Source: Ascarosepion bandense
Taxonomy: Eukaryota > Mollusca > Cephalopoda > Sepiida > Sepiidae
DNA length: 64,000 nucleotides
NCBI GenBank assembly: GCA_037127315.1
Contig: JBBBDQ010001294.1
Span: 1,826,001 to 1,890,000 of the forward strand
Direction: 5' to 3'
A program made the position numbers and the translations under genes. The stretch's first letter is position 1. The number at the start of each line of letters is the position of its first letter. The notes beneath the pieces are model-generated. The model did not search any database and had not been told where the DNA came from. It saw nothing but the letters and a program-made list of their open reading frames with translations. Positions 55,696-64,000 of this stretch are shown here, piece by piece.

Positions 55696-56966
55696 CACTC
55701 AATATGTCCCGGGCCTGACACATAGATGTCACCAGTAATAAAAGATCCATATAATTTCTATGAAGTACTAATCTTCAAATAGCATGTGACAAAATTTGAA
55801 CCCAATTGGATTATTAGTTTACAAATAACAGCTACTTAAGTGAAGCTACTACTGTAAATTTACAAAACAATAATAAAATCAGAATTTCATGCGCTGAAAA
55901 AAGCATTGTTTTGATGAGAAAAAATACTGTTCAAGCAAAGCAATTGCTTAATAAGTGATATTCAGACTCTGCTTTATTGGGAACAATGGTTAAGAGGTGG
56001 CATGGTGATTTTAAACGTGGTCGTACAGATACAAACGATGCTGAATGCTCAGGTTGCCCAAAATCAGCAGTTGTCCCAGAAAACACCAAAAACATCCACA
56101 AACTCGTTTTGGCTGATCGTAAATTGAAGGTGTGTGAGATAGCAGAGGAAGTGAACATATCAGAAGGCAGTGTATTCATCATTTTACATGAACATTTGTC
56201 AATGCGAGAGCTGTGTTCAAAGTGGGTACAGTGTTTGCTCACAGTCCATCCAAAACAACAACGCCTTGACGATTCAGAGCATTGTTTGCAACTGTTTCAA
56301 TACAACAAGAAAGAGTTTTGCATGAATATGTGACAATGGACAAAACATGGATTCACCGGAATCAAATTGGCAATCAGGTGAGTAGACAGCAGCAAGTGAA
56401 AGCTCTCCAAAGTGACCCAAAATGCAAACATCAAACATCAGTAGGCAAGGTTTCGGACTCTGTATTTTGGAATGTGCAAGGTATTTTGTTCATTGATTAC
56501 CTTGAGAAAGGAAGAACCACCAATAGCAAATATTATATAGCATTTTTGGTACATTTGAAGGAAGAAATTGCCAAAAAACATCAACAAAGAAGAAAAAAGT
56601 GATCTTACCAAGACAATGCACTGTGCCACAAGTTGATCACAACAATGGCAAAACTACATGAATTGCACTTCAAATTGCTTCCACATCCACCCAATTCTCC
56701 AAATATGGCTCTCAGTAACTACTAGTTATTTGCAGATCTCAAATGAATGCTCCAGAGAAAGAGAATTGACTTCAGTGAAGAAGTGATATCAGAAATTGAG
56801 GTGTATTTTGAGCCCAAAGACAAATCATTCTTTAAAAAAGGCATTGAATTGTTAGAGAAGCATTGGAATCAGTGTATCACCTTAGAAAGAGACTATGTTG
56901 ATAAATAAAGTTGAATTTTGCCTAAAAGTTGTTGGTTTATTAGTTAGGCCCAGGATTTATTGAGTG
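55696..56966 (+). mobile_element. mariner transposon with TIRs
   Basis: About 1.27 kb, the normal length for mariner. Imperfect terminal inverted repeats are CACTCAATATGTCCCGGGCC (left) and the complement of GGCCCAGGATTTATTGAGTG (right). It inserted at the edge of the 57-bp satellite: related repeat sequence exists on both sides. A TA duplication is not clear at the current borders. Confidence 0.85.
55913..56908 (+). pseudogene. mariner transposase, inactivated
   Basis: Recognisable in order: 'TMVKRWHGDFKRGRTDTND' and 'GCPKSAV' (N-terminal region), 'LVLADRKLKVCEIAEEVNIS' (helix-turn-helix), 'KWVQCLLTVHPKQQRL' and 'FCMN'. A frameshift near 56285-56330 leads into 'VTMDKTWIH' (first catalytic Asp; the usual E after it is K). 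Later come 'QDNALCH' (second Asp), preceded by a stop at 56600, and 'HPPNSPNMALSNY', where the third Asp is Asn. The C-terminus ends 'CITLERDYVDK'. The first helix is poorly preserved. The lost third catalytic residue, frameshift and stops make it inactive. Confidence 0.9.
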
Positions 56967-56984
56967 ATGTGTTAAGTTGAGGAA

Positions 56985-57505
56985 ATTATTTCACTGATCT
57001 CTGTCTCAAAAAGGCAAGTCTGATAAAGGCATGTTGAGGACCTTATTTTACTGAGCTGTCCTATAACACTGATAAAGCACATTAATGACATTATATCACT
57101 GAATGAAGTATCTCTCTTAATAGCAAGACATATTAAAAACAATTTTTATGATCTGTGAACCATAAAGGCAAGTCTGATAAAGGCAAGTTGAGGACAGTCT
57201 TTCTGATGTGTATCCCATACAAGCAATACTGATCAGAGTATGTTCAAGAAATTCACTGTTGTTTTTCCCACTAAGTCAAATCTGATAAAAGCAAATTGAC
57301 AACTCACTGGTCAGTGTCCCATAAAGACAAATTAAGGACATTATCTCACTGATGTGTGTCCCATATCAATGACAAAGATGCTTTGAAAACAATCTTTCTG
57401 ATGTGTTTTCCATAAAAGAAATACTAATAAAGGTAAGTTCAGGATATTATTTCATTGATATGTTTCCCATTAAGGCAAGACAGATAAAGGCAAATTGTTG
57501 TGATT
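56985..57505 (-). repeat. Degenerate relatives of the 57-bp satellite
   Basis: About nine weakly matching units (CACTGATCTGTGTCCCATAA, GGCAAGTCTGATAAAGGCAA) with irregular lengths. They are much more diverged than the array left of the mariner. Confidence 0.8.
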
Positions 57506-57955
57506 TGCATCATATATAAAAAAAAAGCTATAAAATATTAGTCTTTTTCCAGCTGTATAATTTGTGCCAGAGAGGAGCTGATAAATAGAGTAAGATATCA
57601 GGTTCTCAATCAATTGGCAAAACATGTGAAACCCATCATTAGGTTTCTGCTAAAAGAAGAAAATTGAGTGGTCAAAAGAATTATTGAAGACTGATTTTTC
57701 AACCAATGAATGTCAATCCACTCTCAGTCAGCCAGAGTAAAAGTTGAGGTAAGTTGAGGATTTCACTTCACTGATCTGTGTTGTTTATGAAGAGAAAAAT
57801 GATACAAGCAATTGTATTTATCACATTATATACTTAGACATTCAGTGAAGATACATAAAATGCACAAGATGTTGGATCCTAAATTAAGTGGGAAAACATG
57901 TGAGTTTCGATCTCTTGTTGCAGATACTATCCTCACTATTCTCATGCTAATTGTT
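57506..57955. other. Unassigned sequence
   Basis: Phrases such as AAGTTGAGG...CACTGATCTGTG (57745-57780) may be further satellite scraps. No gene seen. Confidence 0.35.
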
Positions 57956-57957
57956 TT

Positions 57958-58222
57958 GAGAGAAGCACAATGGAGTAATAGATAGCAGTTCAAATTGAGA
58001 AATCATAGAGCTGATTTTGAATTCCAGTTGAATTCATTACATTCACTTATGGGAAAGGTATAAATTCGTCTCTTCTTCCCCCAGCTATGGGTAAATAACA
58101 GAACAGATGAGGTTCTATCACCTTGAGTGGTAACCAATTTACCACATAAAGAAATGGCAACCTACTGCAGGAAAATCTTTCAAGTGCACTTTTCTAACAT
58201 GCCCTGAGACAGCATAGAAGAT
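57958..58222 (+). mobile_element. SINE variant, short 3' end
   Basis: A head with CAATGGAGTAATAGATAGC, a B-box-like region, and a body to AACATGCCCTGAGACAGC. That 3' end is shared with 36510-36550. A second SINE starts two bases downstream on the opposite strand. Confidence 0.75.
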
Positions 58223-58225
58223 CCA

Positions 58226-58627
58226 GTCAGTCAGTTAAATGTCATACTTGATTCATGCTTGCCTTAAAAGAGATATGACTGACTGGGAAGAAGATTTGGT
58301 TGCCATTACTTTCTGCGGTAGACTGGTTGCCGTCCAAGGCAATAGAACAGAATCTGTCCTGTTATTTAACCCATAAATGAAGGGAAAAGATGGATTATTA
58401 CCTTTCCCTTAAGGGTATTTGTGTGTAAGTGAATGTAAGGAATTCAACTGGATTTTGAACTCAGCTCCCCGATTTGTCATTCCGAGCTGAGATCCATTGC
58501 ATCACATTCCGAGCTGAGATCCATTGCATCACATTCCGAGCTGAGATCCATTGCATCACATTCTGAGCTGAGATCCATTGCACCACATTCCGAGCTGAGA
58601 TCCATTGCACCACATTGCACCACATCC
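58226..58627 (-). mobile_element. SINE with amplified A-box region
   Basis: Antisense main-family SINE (3' end at left). Its 5' end contains a tandem array of five 27-bp units (58478-58612), each carrying the A box TGGTGCAATGG or TGATGCAATGG on the minus strand, then a further partial A box at 58613-58624. The body and B box occur once. Confidence 0.9.
58478..58612 (-). repeat. 27-bp tandem repeat (A-box units) x5
   Basis: Units start at 58478, 58505, 58532, 58559 and 58586, with one or two substitutions among them. The antisense frame reads a nine-residue repeat, NVMQWISAR, a by-product of 27 being divisible by three. Confidence 0.95.
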
Positions 58628-58779
58628 GCTTAAGGCTCTTAAAATTAACAAGAGAATAATATTTCATATTGGTACTCAGTCTGCAATCATTTCATATTTT
58701 TTCTGATCATTTGTCTTCTTTTATAAGATTTCTATAAGAATAATCAAGTGAAATGAACAAGAGAATACAATTTTTTTTC

Positions 58780-58876
58780 AACCATTCTGGTTGGTTCACT
58801 AATAGTAAAATTTCATTTGTTGGCAAAAACCAACAAATGAAATTTTACTCTTCGTGAACCAACCAGAATAAAGGTT
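58780..58876. repeat. Long near-perfect hairpin
   Basis: Arms of 44-47 bp (58780-58823 and 58830-58876) pair almost completely around a 6-base loop CAAAAA. The arm core is GTAAAATTTCATTTGTTGG. It may be a tiny palindromic transposon or a precursor of small RNA. Confidence 0.85.
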
Positions 58877-59059
58877 GGGTGGATACTGATAGAAACAACT
58901 CTCACAAGCTAAGACATCAACAAGGTAGAGGAAGTGTGATATTTTAAGGAAAGATTATAAGGGTGGAAGTGATGGAACCCTGGTGAGTTCCAGATGGTAT
59001 TAAAATGATAGATTTTTGAAGGAATATATAGAGCCAAATAGTTTCTAAAAGATGATTAT

Positions 59060-60593
59060 TATGCAAAGAAAATTAATGAACATCTGGATAAAATATGTCG
59101 CAATGATGCTATTTGCTGCCAGAATGAAGCAACGCATAGCATCCTCTAAGTTCAGTGCCAAAGACTACTGGTGCCTCTGTAAAAGCGTGCTTAACATGAG
59201 TAAGTCCTCAATACCCCCACTAACCAACGAGTTTGAGGTCCTCACCTCCTCAGCGGACAAGGCTGAATGCTTTGCTCGTAGATTCTCGACCAACTCGTGT
59301 CTGAATTCGTCTGGAGTCTATACACCCGACTTCCCACAGAGGCCCAATTGAACGACGTCTACATCACACCATCGCTGATTTCTAACATAATCTCAAAACT
59401 TGACCCTCACAAAGCAAGTGGTGGGGACGGAACCCCAATCATAGTCTTGAAGAAATGTGCCCCTGAACTCTCCTCTGTCCTTTCTAAGCTCTACAACCTC
59501 TGCCTATCCTCCTCCTGCTTTCCTGCCTGTTGGAAGTCTTCTACTGTGGTTCCAATATTTAAGAACACTGGTGAACCCTCAGACCCCACAAATTATCGCT
59601 CTATCCGCCTTCTTCCGATCTTTGGCAAATTGTACAAAGCCATTATCAACGCCGAGGCCGTTCAACATCTCACAGCCCACAGGCTACTCTCAGACAGGCA
59701 ATATGGCTTCCACTTCACAAGGTCCACTGCTGATATGCTAACGACCATCACCGAGTATATATACCAGGCTCTCGACAAGAATGGTGAAGCCCAAACCGTC
59801 GCCTTGGACATCTCTAAAGCATTCGACAGAGTATGACATGCCTTCTACGGAAACTGCAAAGTTACAGCATAACTGGACTTTTATTGGACCTAATCCAGTC
59901 ATTCCTCTCTAACCACACTCTGAAGGTGGTATTAAACGGACATGCCTCTCAGAACTATCCTACAAACACGGGTGTCCCCCAAGGCTCTATCCTAGGTCCT
60001 ACGCTCTTTCTAATCTACATCAATGATCTCCCCAATGGCATAACATCCCAAGTAGGTATGTACGCCGATGACACCACAGTTTACTCTCACCTTGATCAAA
60101 AATCTGGTGCTGGTTACAAGGCAAACCTCGCTGCCGAGCTTGAAAAGGACCTCCAATGCTGTCAATTAACCACCACAGACAACTGCACCTCCCCTCATTT
60201 AGCATGGAATAGGCTTGCCTCTCAGAGAGTAAAACACTACGCCTGCTTGGCCTGACACTCTCAGCGGACCTCAAGTGTCCCACTGAAACCGATGAAATGT
60301 AACCGCAATTTCTACTCCAACACCTTCTTTTCCTGCACTTCCCGCCTGTGGAATTCCCTTCCACATGATTGCTTCCCCGACAGCTACAACCTCCAGGAGA
60401 TTAAATGTAAGGTCAATAGACACCTTCTAACACACTAAATCACACCCATTTTCTCCAATGCTCTCCCTACGTACCTCGTAACTCGTCTATCACCCTCCCT
60501 ATGACATTTCCTATACCCAATCGCTCTATGTAACCCCCTGCACTATAGTGGCAGTGGACTGCCTTGCTTGGAGTGATATGATTTAAAAAAAAA
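59060..60593 (+). pseudogene. Jockey/CR1-like LINE, RT to poly-A
   Basis: The best-preserved LINE in the window. Frames in order: 'KDYWCLCKSVLNMSKSSIPPL' (59140), a shift near 59345, then 'ISNIISKLDPHKASGGDGTP' and 'WKSSTVVPIFKNTGEPSDPTN' up to 'ALDISKAFDRV' (motif A, aspartate kept). A stop and shift follow at 59836. Next come 'GVPQGSILGPTLFLIYINDLP' (motif B) and 'GMYADDTTVYSH' (motif C, YADD intact). Two internal deletions follow: one near 60155 removes the 'DWSKKW..NFNASKTK' segment, and one near 60275 removes the 'IEYCCHIWSGAP' block. The 3' UTR and poly-A end at 60593. The N-terminal endonuclease is absent. Confidence 0.9.
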
Positions 60594-60639
60594 AACATTG
60601 CATTCCAAGTAATTTAGCAGTCATCTTTGATTAAAGTAA

Positions 60640-60908
60640 AAGGCACTCACACTAGGTGTGCCCAGTTTTTGTAGATTTTTTCACATGCCTCCTAAAAAAT
60701 GAGCTCGGTTAGGGTGTATGATCGCTAAAGCTGTGGCAGTGATGGCAACAAGGGCAATTGCTGCGTCCAGCACCAATGTTGAGGCGGCAACTGCAAACGC
60801 TTGGGAATCGCAACACGCTTCATTAATGAGAGCTATATACGAAGCAGAAACAACATCTACGACTAAAATGTTCTGAGTTGTACGGGCAACACCAGGCTAT
60901 GATGCTAG
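60640..60908 (+). mobile_element. Helitron 3'-end derivative
   Basis: Ends CTAG (60905-60908) after GGGCAACACCAGGCT, like the ends at 4731 and 16206. Upstream, a frame with 'AKAVAVMATRAIAASSTNVEAATANA' resembles the repetitive N-terminal start of Helitron Rep proteins, but stops flank it. If correct, the 5' coding start was joined directly to the 3' terminus by a large deletion. Confidence 0.55.
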
Positions 60909-61073
60909 TTATTTATGAATTTATTTGATACACATGTTATTGTACAGTATTAACAAAAGAACCATTCTATTTTCATTTACAATTATCCACTTGGCAATAA
61001 ATACTAAAAAATAGTATGAAATACATCATGTTTTTAAACACTGAGGTGGCTTAATAACTATGGCCGGTAGTGT

Positions 61074-61098
61074 ATATATATATATATATATATATATA
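61074..61098. repeat. (TA)n microsatellite
   Basis: TA tract immediately outside the left end of the 1.24-kb foldback element. Confidence 0.95.
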
Positions 61099-62336
61099 TT
61101 GTAATTTTGTTATTACAACGTTTTATAAAAGCATTGCATCACTACACAAGAATATTCATGTTTCAGAACAATACTGTTTCTCTTCAGAGGATATGTTAAA
61201 ATAAATGGTGAAAATGATTTATTTAGAAAATATAAGATGAATTCATGGTTATTTAGAAAATTAAGGAGTGGTAGTTGGAGGAAGTTAAACAACATGCTTG
61301 TAGGTGTGTCAATATTACTCAACTAAAAGTGAGAATTTGGTTGAACTATGAAGTTGAAAATTTGGATTGTGAAAGGCATCAGAGTAGGCTAATGTAAAAA
61401 CATGACACTTTAATTTTCTCTTAGTAAGATACATACTGGGACCATACATTATTTAACTAGGTAGACAATAATTTTTAACAGCATGTTGGATTTTAGGTTT
61501 TTTTAATTTAATTTTTTACTACCTCATCAGTTAAAGGGGCTGAATTGTTTAGGTTAAAATTAGAATTATTAATTATGGTATAGTAAGGTGTATTAAAGAA
61601 AACTAAATGAGCGTTGTGTGGGTCATTTATTTTAGTAAAATGGTTTTAAGTAATATAAAAAAGCCATAAATGAACAATTGTAATTAATTAAAGTTTAGAG
61701 AAAAATATTTTTGATGATTACATAAAACCATTAATTCATCCCTACGTTTCAGCAGTACTTTCTTTTTAGGGGGCCTTATAATCTTCAGCTTTTCATTCAT
61801 TCTTTGCATTCATTCATGCAGCTTAACTTCAATAGGATACCATAATTAATACCATAATTACTTAAGATACCATAATTACTTAATTCTAATTTGAACCTAA
61901 AAATCCAGCCATTTTAACTGATGAGGTAGTACAAAATCAAGTTTAAAAAAAGGTAAAATCCCACCTGCTGTTAGAAATTATTATCTACTCATTTAAATAA
62001 CGGTCCTAGTACATATCTTACCCAGACAAAATTAAAAAGTGTCATGTCTTGACATTATGCTATTTTATATCCTTCCGCAACCCAAATTTTTGACTCCATA
62101 GTTCAACACTTTTGATTGAGCAATATTGAAACACCTACAAGCATATTTAACTTCCTCCAACTAACACTCCTTAATTTTCTAAATAATCATGAATGCATCT
62201 TATATTTTCTAAATAAAACATTTTCACCATTTTTTTAAATATCACCTGAAGAAGAACAGTATTGTTCTGAAACATGAATATTTTTGTGTAGTGATATAAT
62301 GCTTTTATAAACCATTGTAATAACAAAATTACAATA
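61099..62336. mobile_element. 1.24-kb foldback element
   Basis: Arms of about 490 bp (61099-61590 and about 61850-62336) are inverted copies at roughly 85-90% by eye, with small indels. The loop of about 260 bp is unrelated and AT-rich. The outermost 22 bases, ATTGTAATTTTGTTATTACAAT, are themselves palindromic. Each arm carries CTGAAGA-AGAACA-GTAT-TGTTCT-GAAAC (right arm 62248-62272, left arm mirrored near 61160-61185). No coding frame is present. Confidence 0.9.
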
Positions 62337-62489
62337 TTAAGCTCTACTTTGTACTGAGCACTCTTTATAAAAGTAAATGCATGAACAATGAGCTTTAATC
62401 TATCTGTTCTTTCACTTCCTTATAATATATAATCAACATATTTGATTTATTTGTTTGAACATTATTTTTAATTGATACACATATTTGAG

Positions 62490-62795
62490 TCAGTCAGTTA
62501 AGTGCCATACGTGATACACACTTGGGCGATCATGTCTCGAAAGAGACATGACTGACTGGACAGAAGATTATCCCTCAGTAGGTTGCCCTTGCTTTCTGCG
62601 GTAGACTGGCTGCCGACCAAGGCTATAGAACCCAATCTGTCCTGCTATTTAACCCATAACTGGAAGGAATAGACGGATTAATACCTTTCCCAAGGGTATT
62701 TGCACGTAAGTGAATACAATGGATTCAACTGGAATTTGAACTCGGCTCCCCGGTTTCTCGTTCTGAGCCGATATCCACTGTACCACAATGCACAT
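62490..62795 (-). mobile_element. tRNA-derived SINE, well preserved
   Basis: Antisense full-length main-family SINE. Plus-strand landmarks are CAGTCAGTTAAGTGCC, TGCGGTAGACTGGCTGCC, ATTTAACCCATAACTGG, TTCCCAAGGGTATTTGC and CCACTGTACCACAATGCACA. It is close to the copy at 33310 and is among the younger ones here. It interrupts the tRNA-like unit whose parts lie at 62460-62485 and 62796 onward. Confidence 0.95.
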
Positions 62796-63160
62796 ACATT
62801 TATTTCTACCAGCCTGAATATTTGCAATAAATTTTTGTCACAAAAATGGGTGTCATTTGTCAGGATTTGCACCACTGACCCCTAACAAAATGTATATAAG
62901 GCTTGATTTAACTTTGATTAGACTGTGGAATCATTTGTGGTCAAGTGGTCTAAGATGCACTAGATCAATTGGTGGCTTCCCCTATGTTGTTAAGGGTTGC
63001 AGGTATGAATTCTGTCAAATGACACACATTTTTGTAACAAAAATTTCTTGTAAATAATCAGGCTGGTAGAAATTAATATATAATATATTGTTTGATTAAA
63101 AACAGAATATCTACTCAGATACAAGTATTGATTAAAAATAATGTTCAACCAATTAAACTA
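62796..63160 (+). repeat. Solitary tRNA-like unit
   Basis: Same family as 47660-50125. It has the A-box-like TGGTCAAGTGGTCTAAG (62938), the B-box-like GGTATGAATTC, and the body with ATCTACTCAGATACAAG. It is flanked by the inverted phrase AAATTTTTGTCAC/TTTGTAACAAAAATT at 62828 and 63032. Confidence 0.65.
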
Positions 63161-63161
63161 A

Positions 63162-63209
<48 letters not shown>

Positions 63210-63376
63210 ATATATGTATATTTTTCATTTGTAAATGAGTTATTACACGACCCAGATTTCTACCATGTGGTGTCTTCAGGCAATTTGCAATAACTTATTT
63301 TTATCCATTTGTTTCAAGAATGCTCATGTAACAGGGATTTTTGAATGCACAATTTTAATTCTAATTTTGAAAATTG

Positions 63377-63436
<60 letters not shown>

Positions 63437-63450
63437 TGTGTGTGCGTGTG
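63161..63450. repeat. (GT)n microsatellites
   Basis: (GT)n at about 63173-63204 and 63380-63429. The spacer (AATGAGTTATTACACGACCC...GTGTCTTCAGGCAATTTGCAATAA) resembles 25435-25490, so both TG tracts sit beside copies of a dispersed repeat. Confidence 0.85.
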
Positions 63451-64000
63451 TGTATCTTATGCAGATCAGCATTTCTGGTCCTGGGTATAACAATAAACTA
63501 CATCCGGCAGCAACACCTCTGATCATGCGGTTGAAGATTTTGAGAGTGTGGAATTACCTCTTAATTACTGTTCTTTCCACTGATAACACCCATTAGAGTC
63601 CTAACTATAGACAAATAAAGAACCCCCAAATGAAAATAAAACCCTTTAAAAATATAAATATTATCAACAATAGATATTCTGTTGTTGAAGGCATACAATT
63701 GTATTCAAAATACTTAAACTTCAACATTAAATAACCAATAGAGGTTAATGTACAGCTAAACAAAATGAACTGACCAACTAAACAACCAACATGAAATAAA
63801 TCTTTCATGACATTTATCAGTTTAATATCCTGCAATTTCATAAATCAAACTGTATTCCAAAAGTAGAAAGAAACTCATGGAGAGCGTGGCAGCAGAGAGT
63901 CCTCAGAAGAGAAGCCCCCGTCAAGCAAGTGTTTCGGCCCTTATCTCCTGACACTCTAGGGGGGTTGGGCCACACCCGGTTCATGACTCCGGATGTCCCT
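63451..64000. other. Unassigned; repeat edges
   Basis: Bases 63593-63665 resemble 31640-31715. The final 120 bases (GTTTCGGCCCTTATCTCC, GTTGGGCCACACCCGG) look like the start of another interspersed element cut by the window. Confidence 0.4.

Noticed and set aside
55913..56908. Active mariner transposase
   Set aside because: A frameshift, in-frame stops and replacement of the third catalytic Asp by Asn.
58461..58667. Small repetitive protein (NVMQWISAR repeats)
   Set aside because: It is the antisense reading of tandem SINE A-box units, with no independent gene evidence.
63235..63596. Frames across the (GT)n tract near the window end
   Set aside because: The CVCV/HTHT runs come from the microsatellite, and the flanks are dispersed repeat.

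Overview
This window looks like intergenic or intronic DNA from a large, AT-rich, repeat-dense animal genome. A coleoid cephalopod, probably an octopus, fits best. That assignment is inference. It rests on dense tRNA-derived SINEs, Jockey/CR1-like and RTE-like LINE fragments whose wording resembles octopus elements, Penelope-like, mariner, Tc1 and Helitron remnants, and very abundant dinucleotide and tetranucleotide repeats. I found no host protein-coding gene, no canonical tRNA and no intact rRNA gene. Nearly every long open frame is either a broken transposon gene or low-complexity sequence.

Layout. 1-3.9 kb: an RTE-like LINE fragment split by a complete SINE whose head is a 5S rRNA copy, then Jockey/CR1-like LINE tails and a second RTE piece. 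4-8.5 kb: a short Helitron inside an AATA-rich repeat, a foldback MITE, RTE debris and long microsatellites including a GATA array. 8.5-13 kb: pyrimidine-rich repeats, a LINE remnant, a poorly understood GC-richer stretch and a 1.1 kb antisense RTE. 13.6-24.6 kb: SINEs, two antisense LINEs, a mini-Helitron, a Tc1/mariner fragment, 153-bp tandem repeats and MITEs. 24.6-30.8 kb: palindromic elements, an 86-bp tandem repeat, and a purine/pyrimidine array that switches strand twice. 31-42 kb: a LINE/SINE/Tc1 mosaic, a fused Tc1 MITE, a large foldback element, a second mariner-type fragment and a LINE with a restriction-like endonuclease tail. 42.6-47 kb: more than 4 kb of GA-rich tandem DNA. 47.3-50.1 kb: a second GATA array (opposite strand) and a tandem tRNA-like repeat interrupted by a Penelope-like element with a 14-bp target duplication. 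51.1-57.5 kb: about 80 copies of a 57-bp satellite with a dead mariner at its edge. 58-63.2 kb: SINEs (one with a five-fold amplified A box), a strong hairpin, a LINE, a Helitron tail, a 1.24-kb foldback element and another tRNA-like unit.

The elements are nested, and several nestings have target-site duplications that set the order of insertion. Two observations seem most novel. One is the 5S-rRNA-headed composite SINE at 553-991. The other is a CTGANGA-hairpin-GAAA motif shared by a Penelope-like 3' end and three otherwise different foldback elements; it resembles a hammerhead ribozyme core. All family assignments are from reading the sequence, with no database search.
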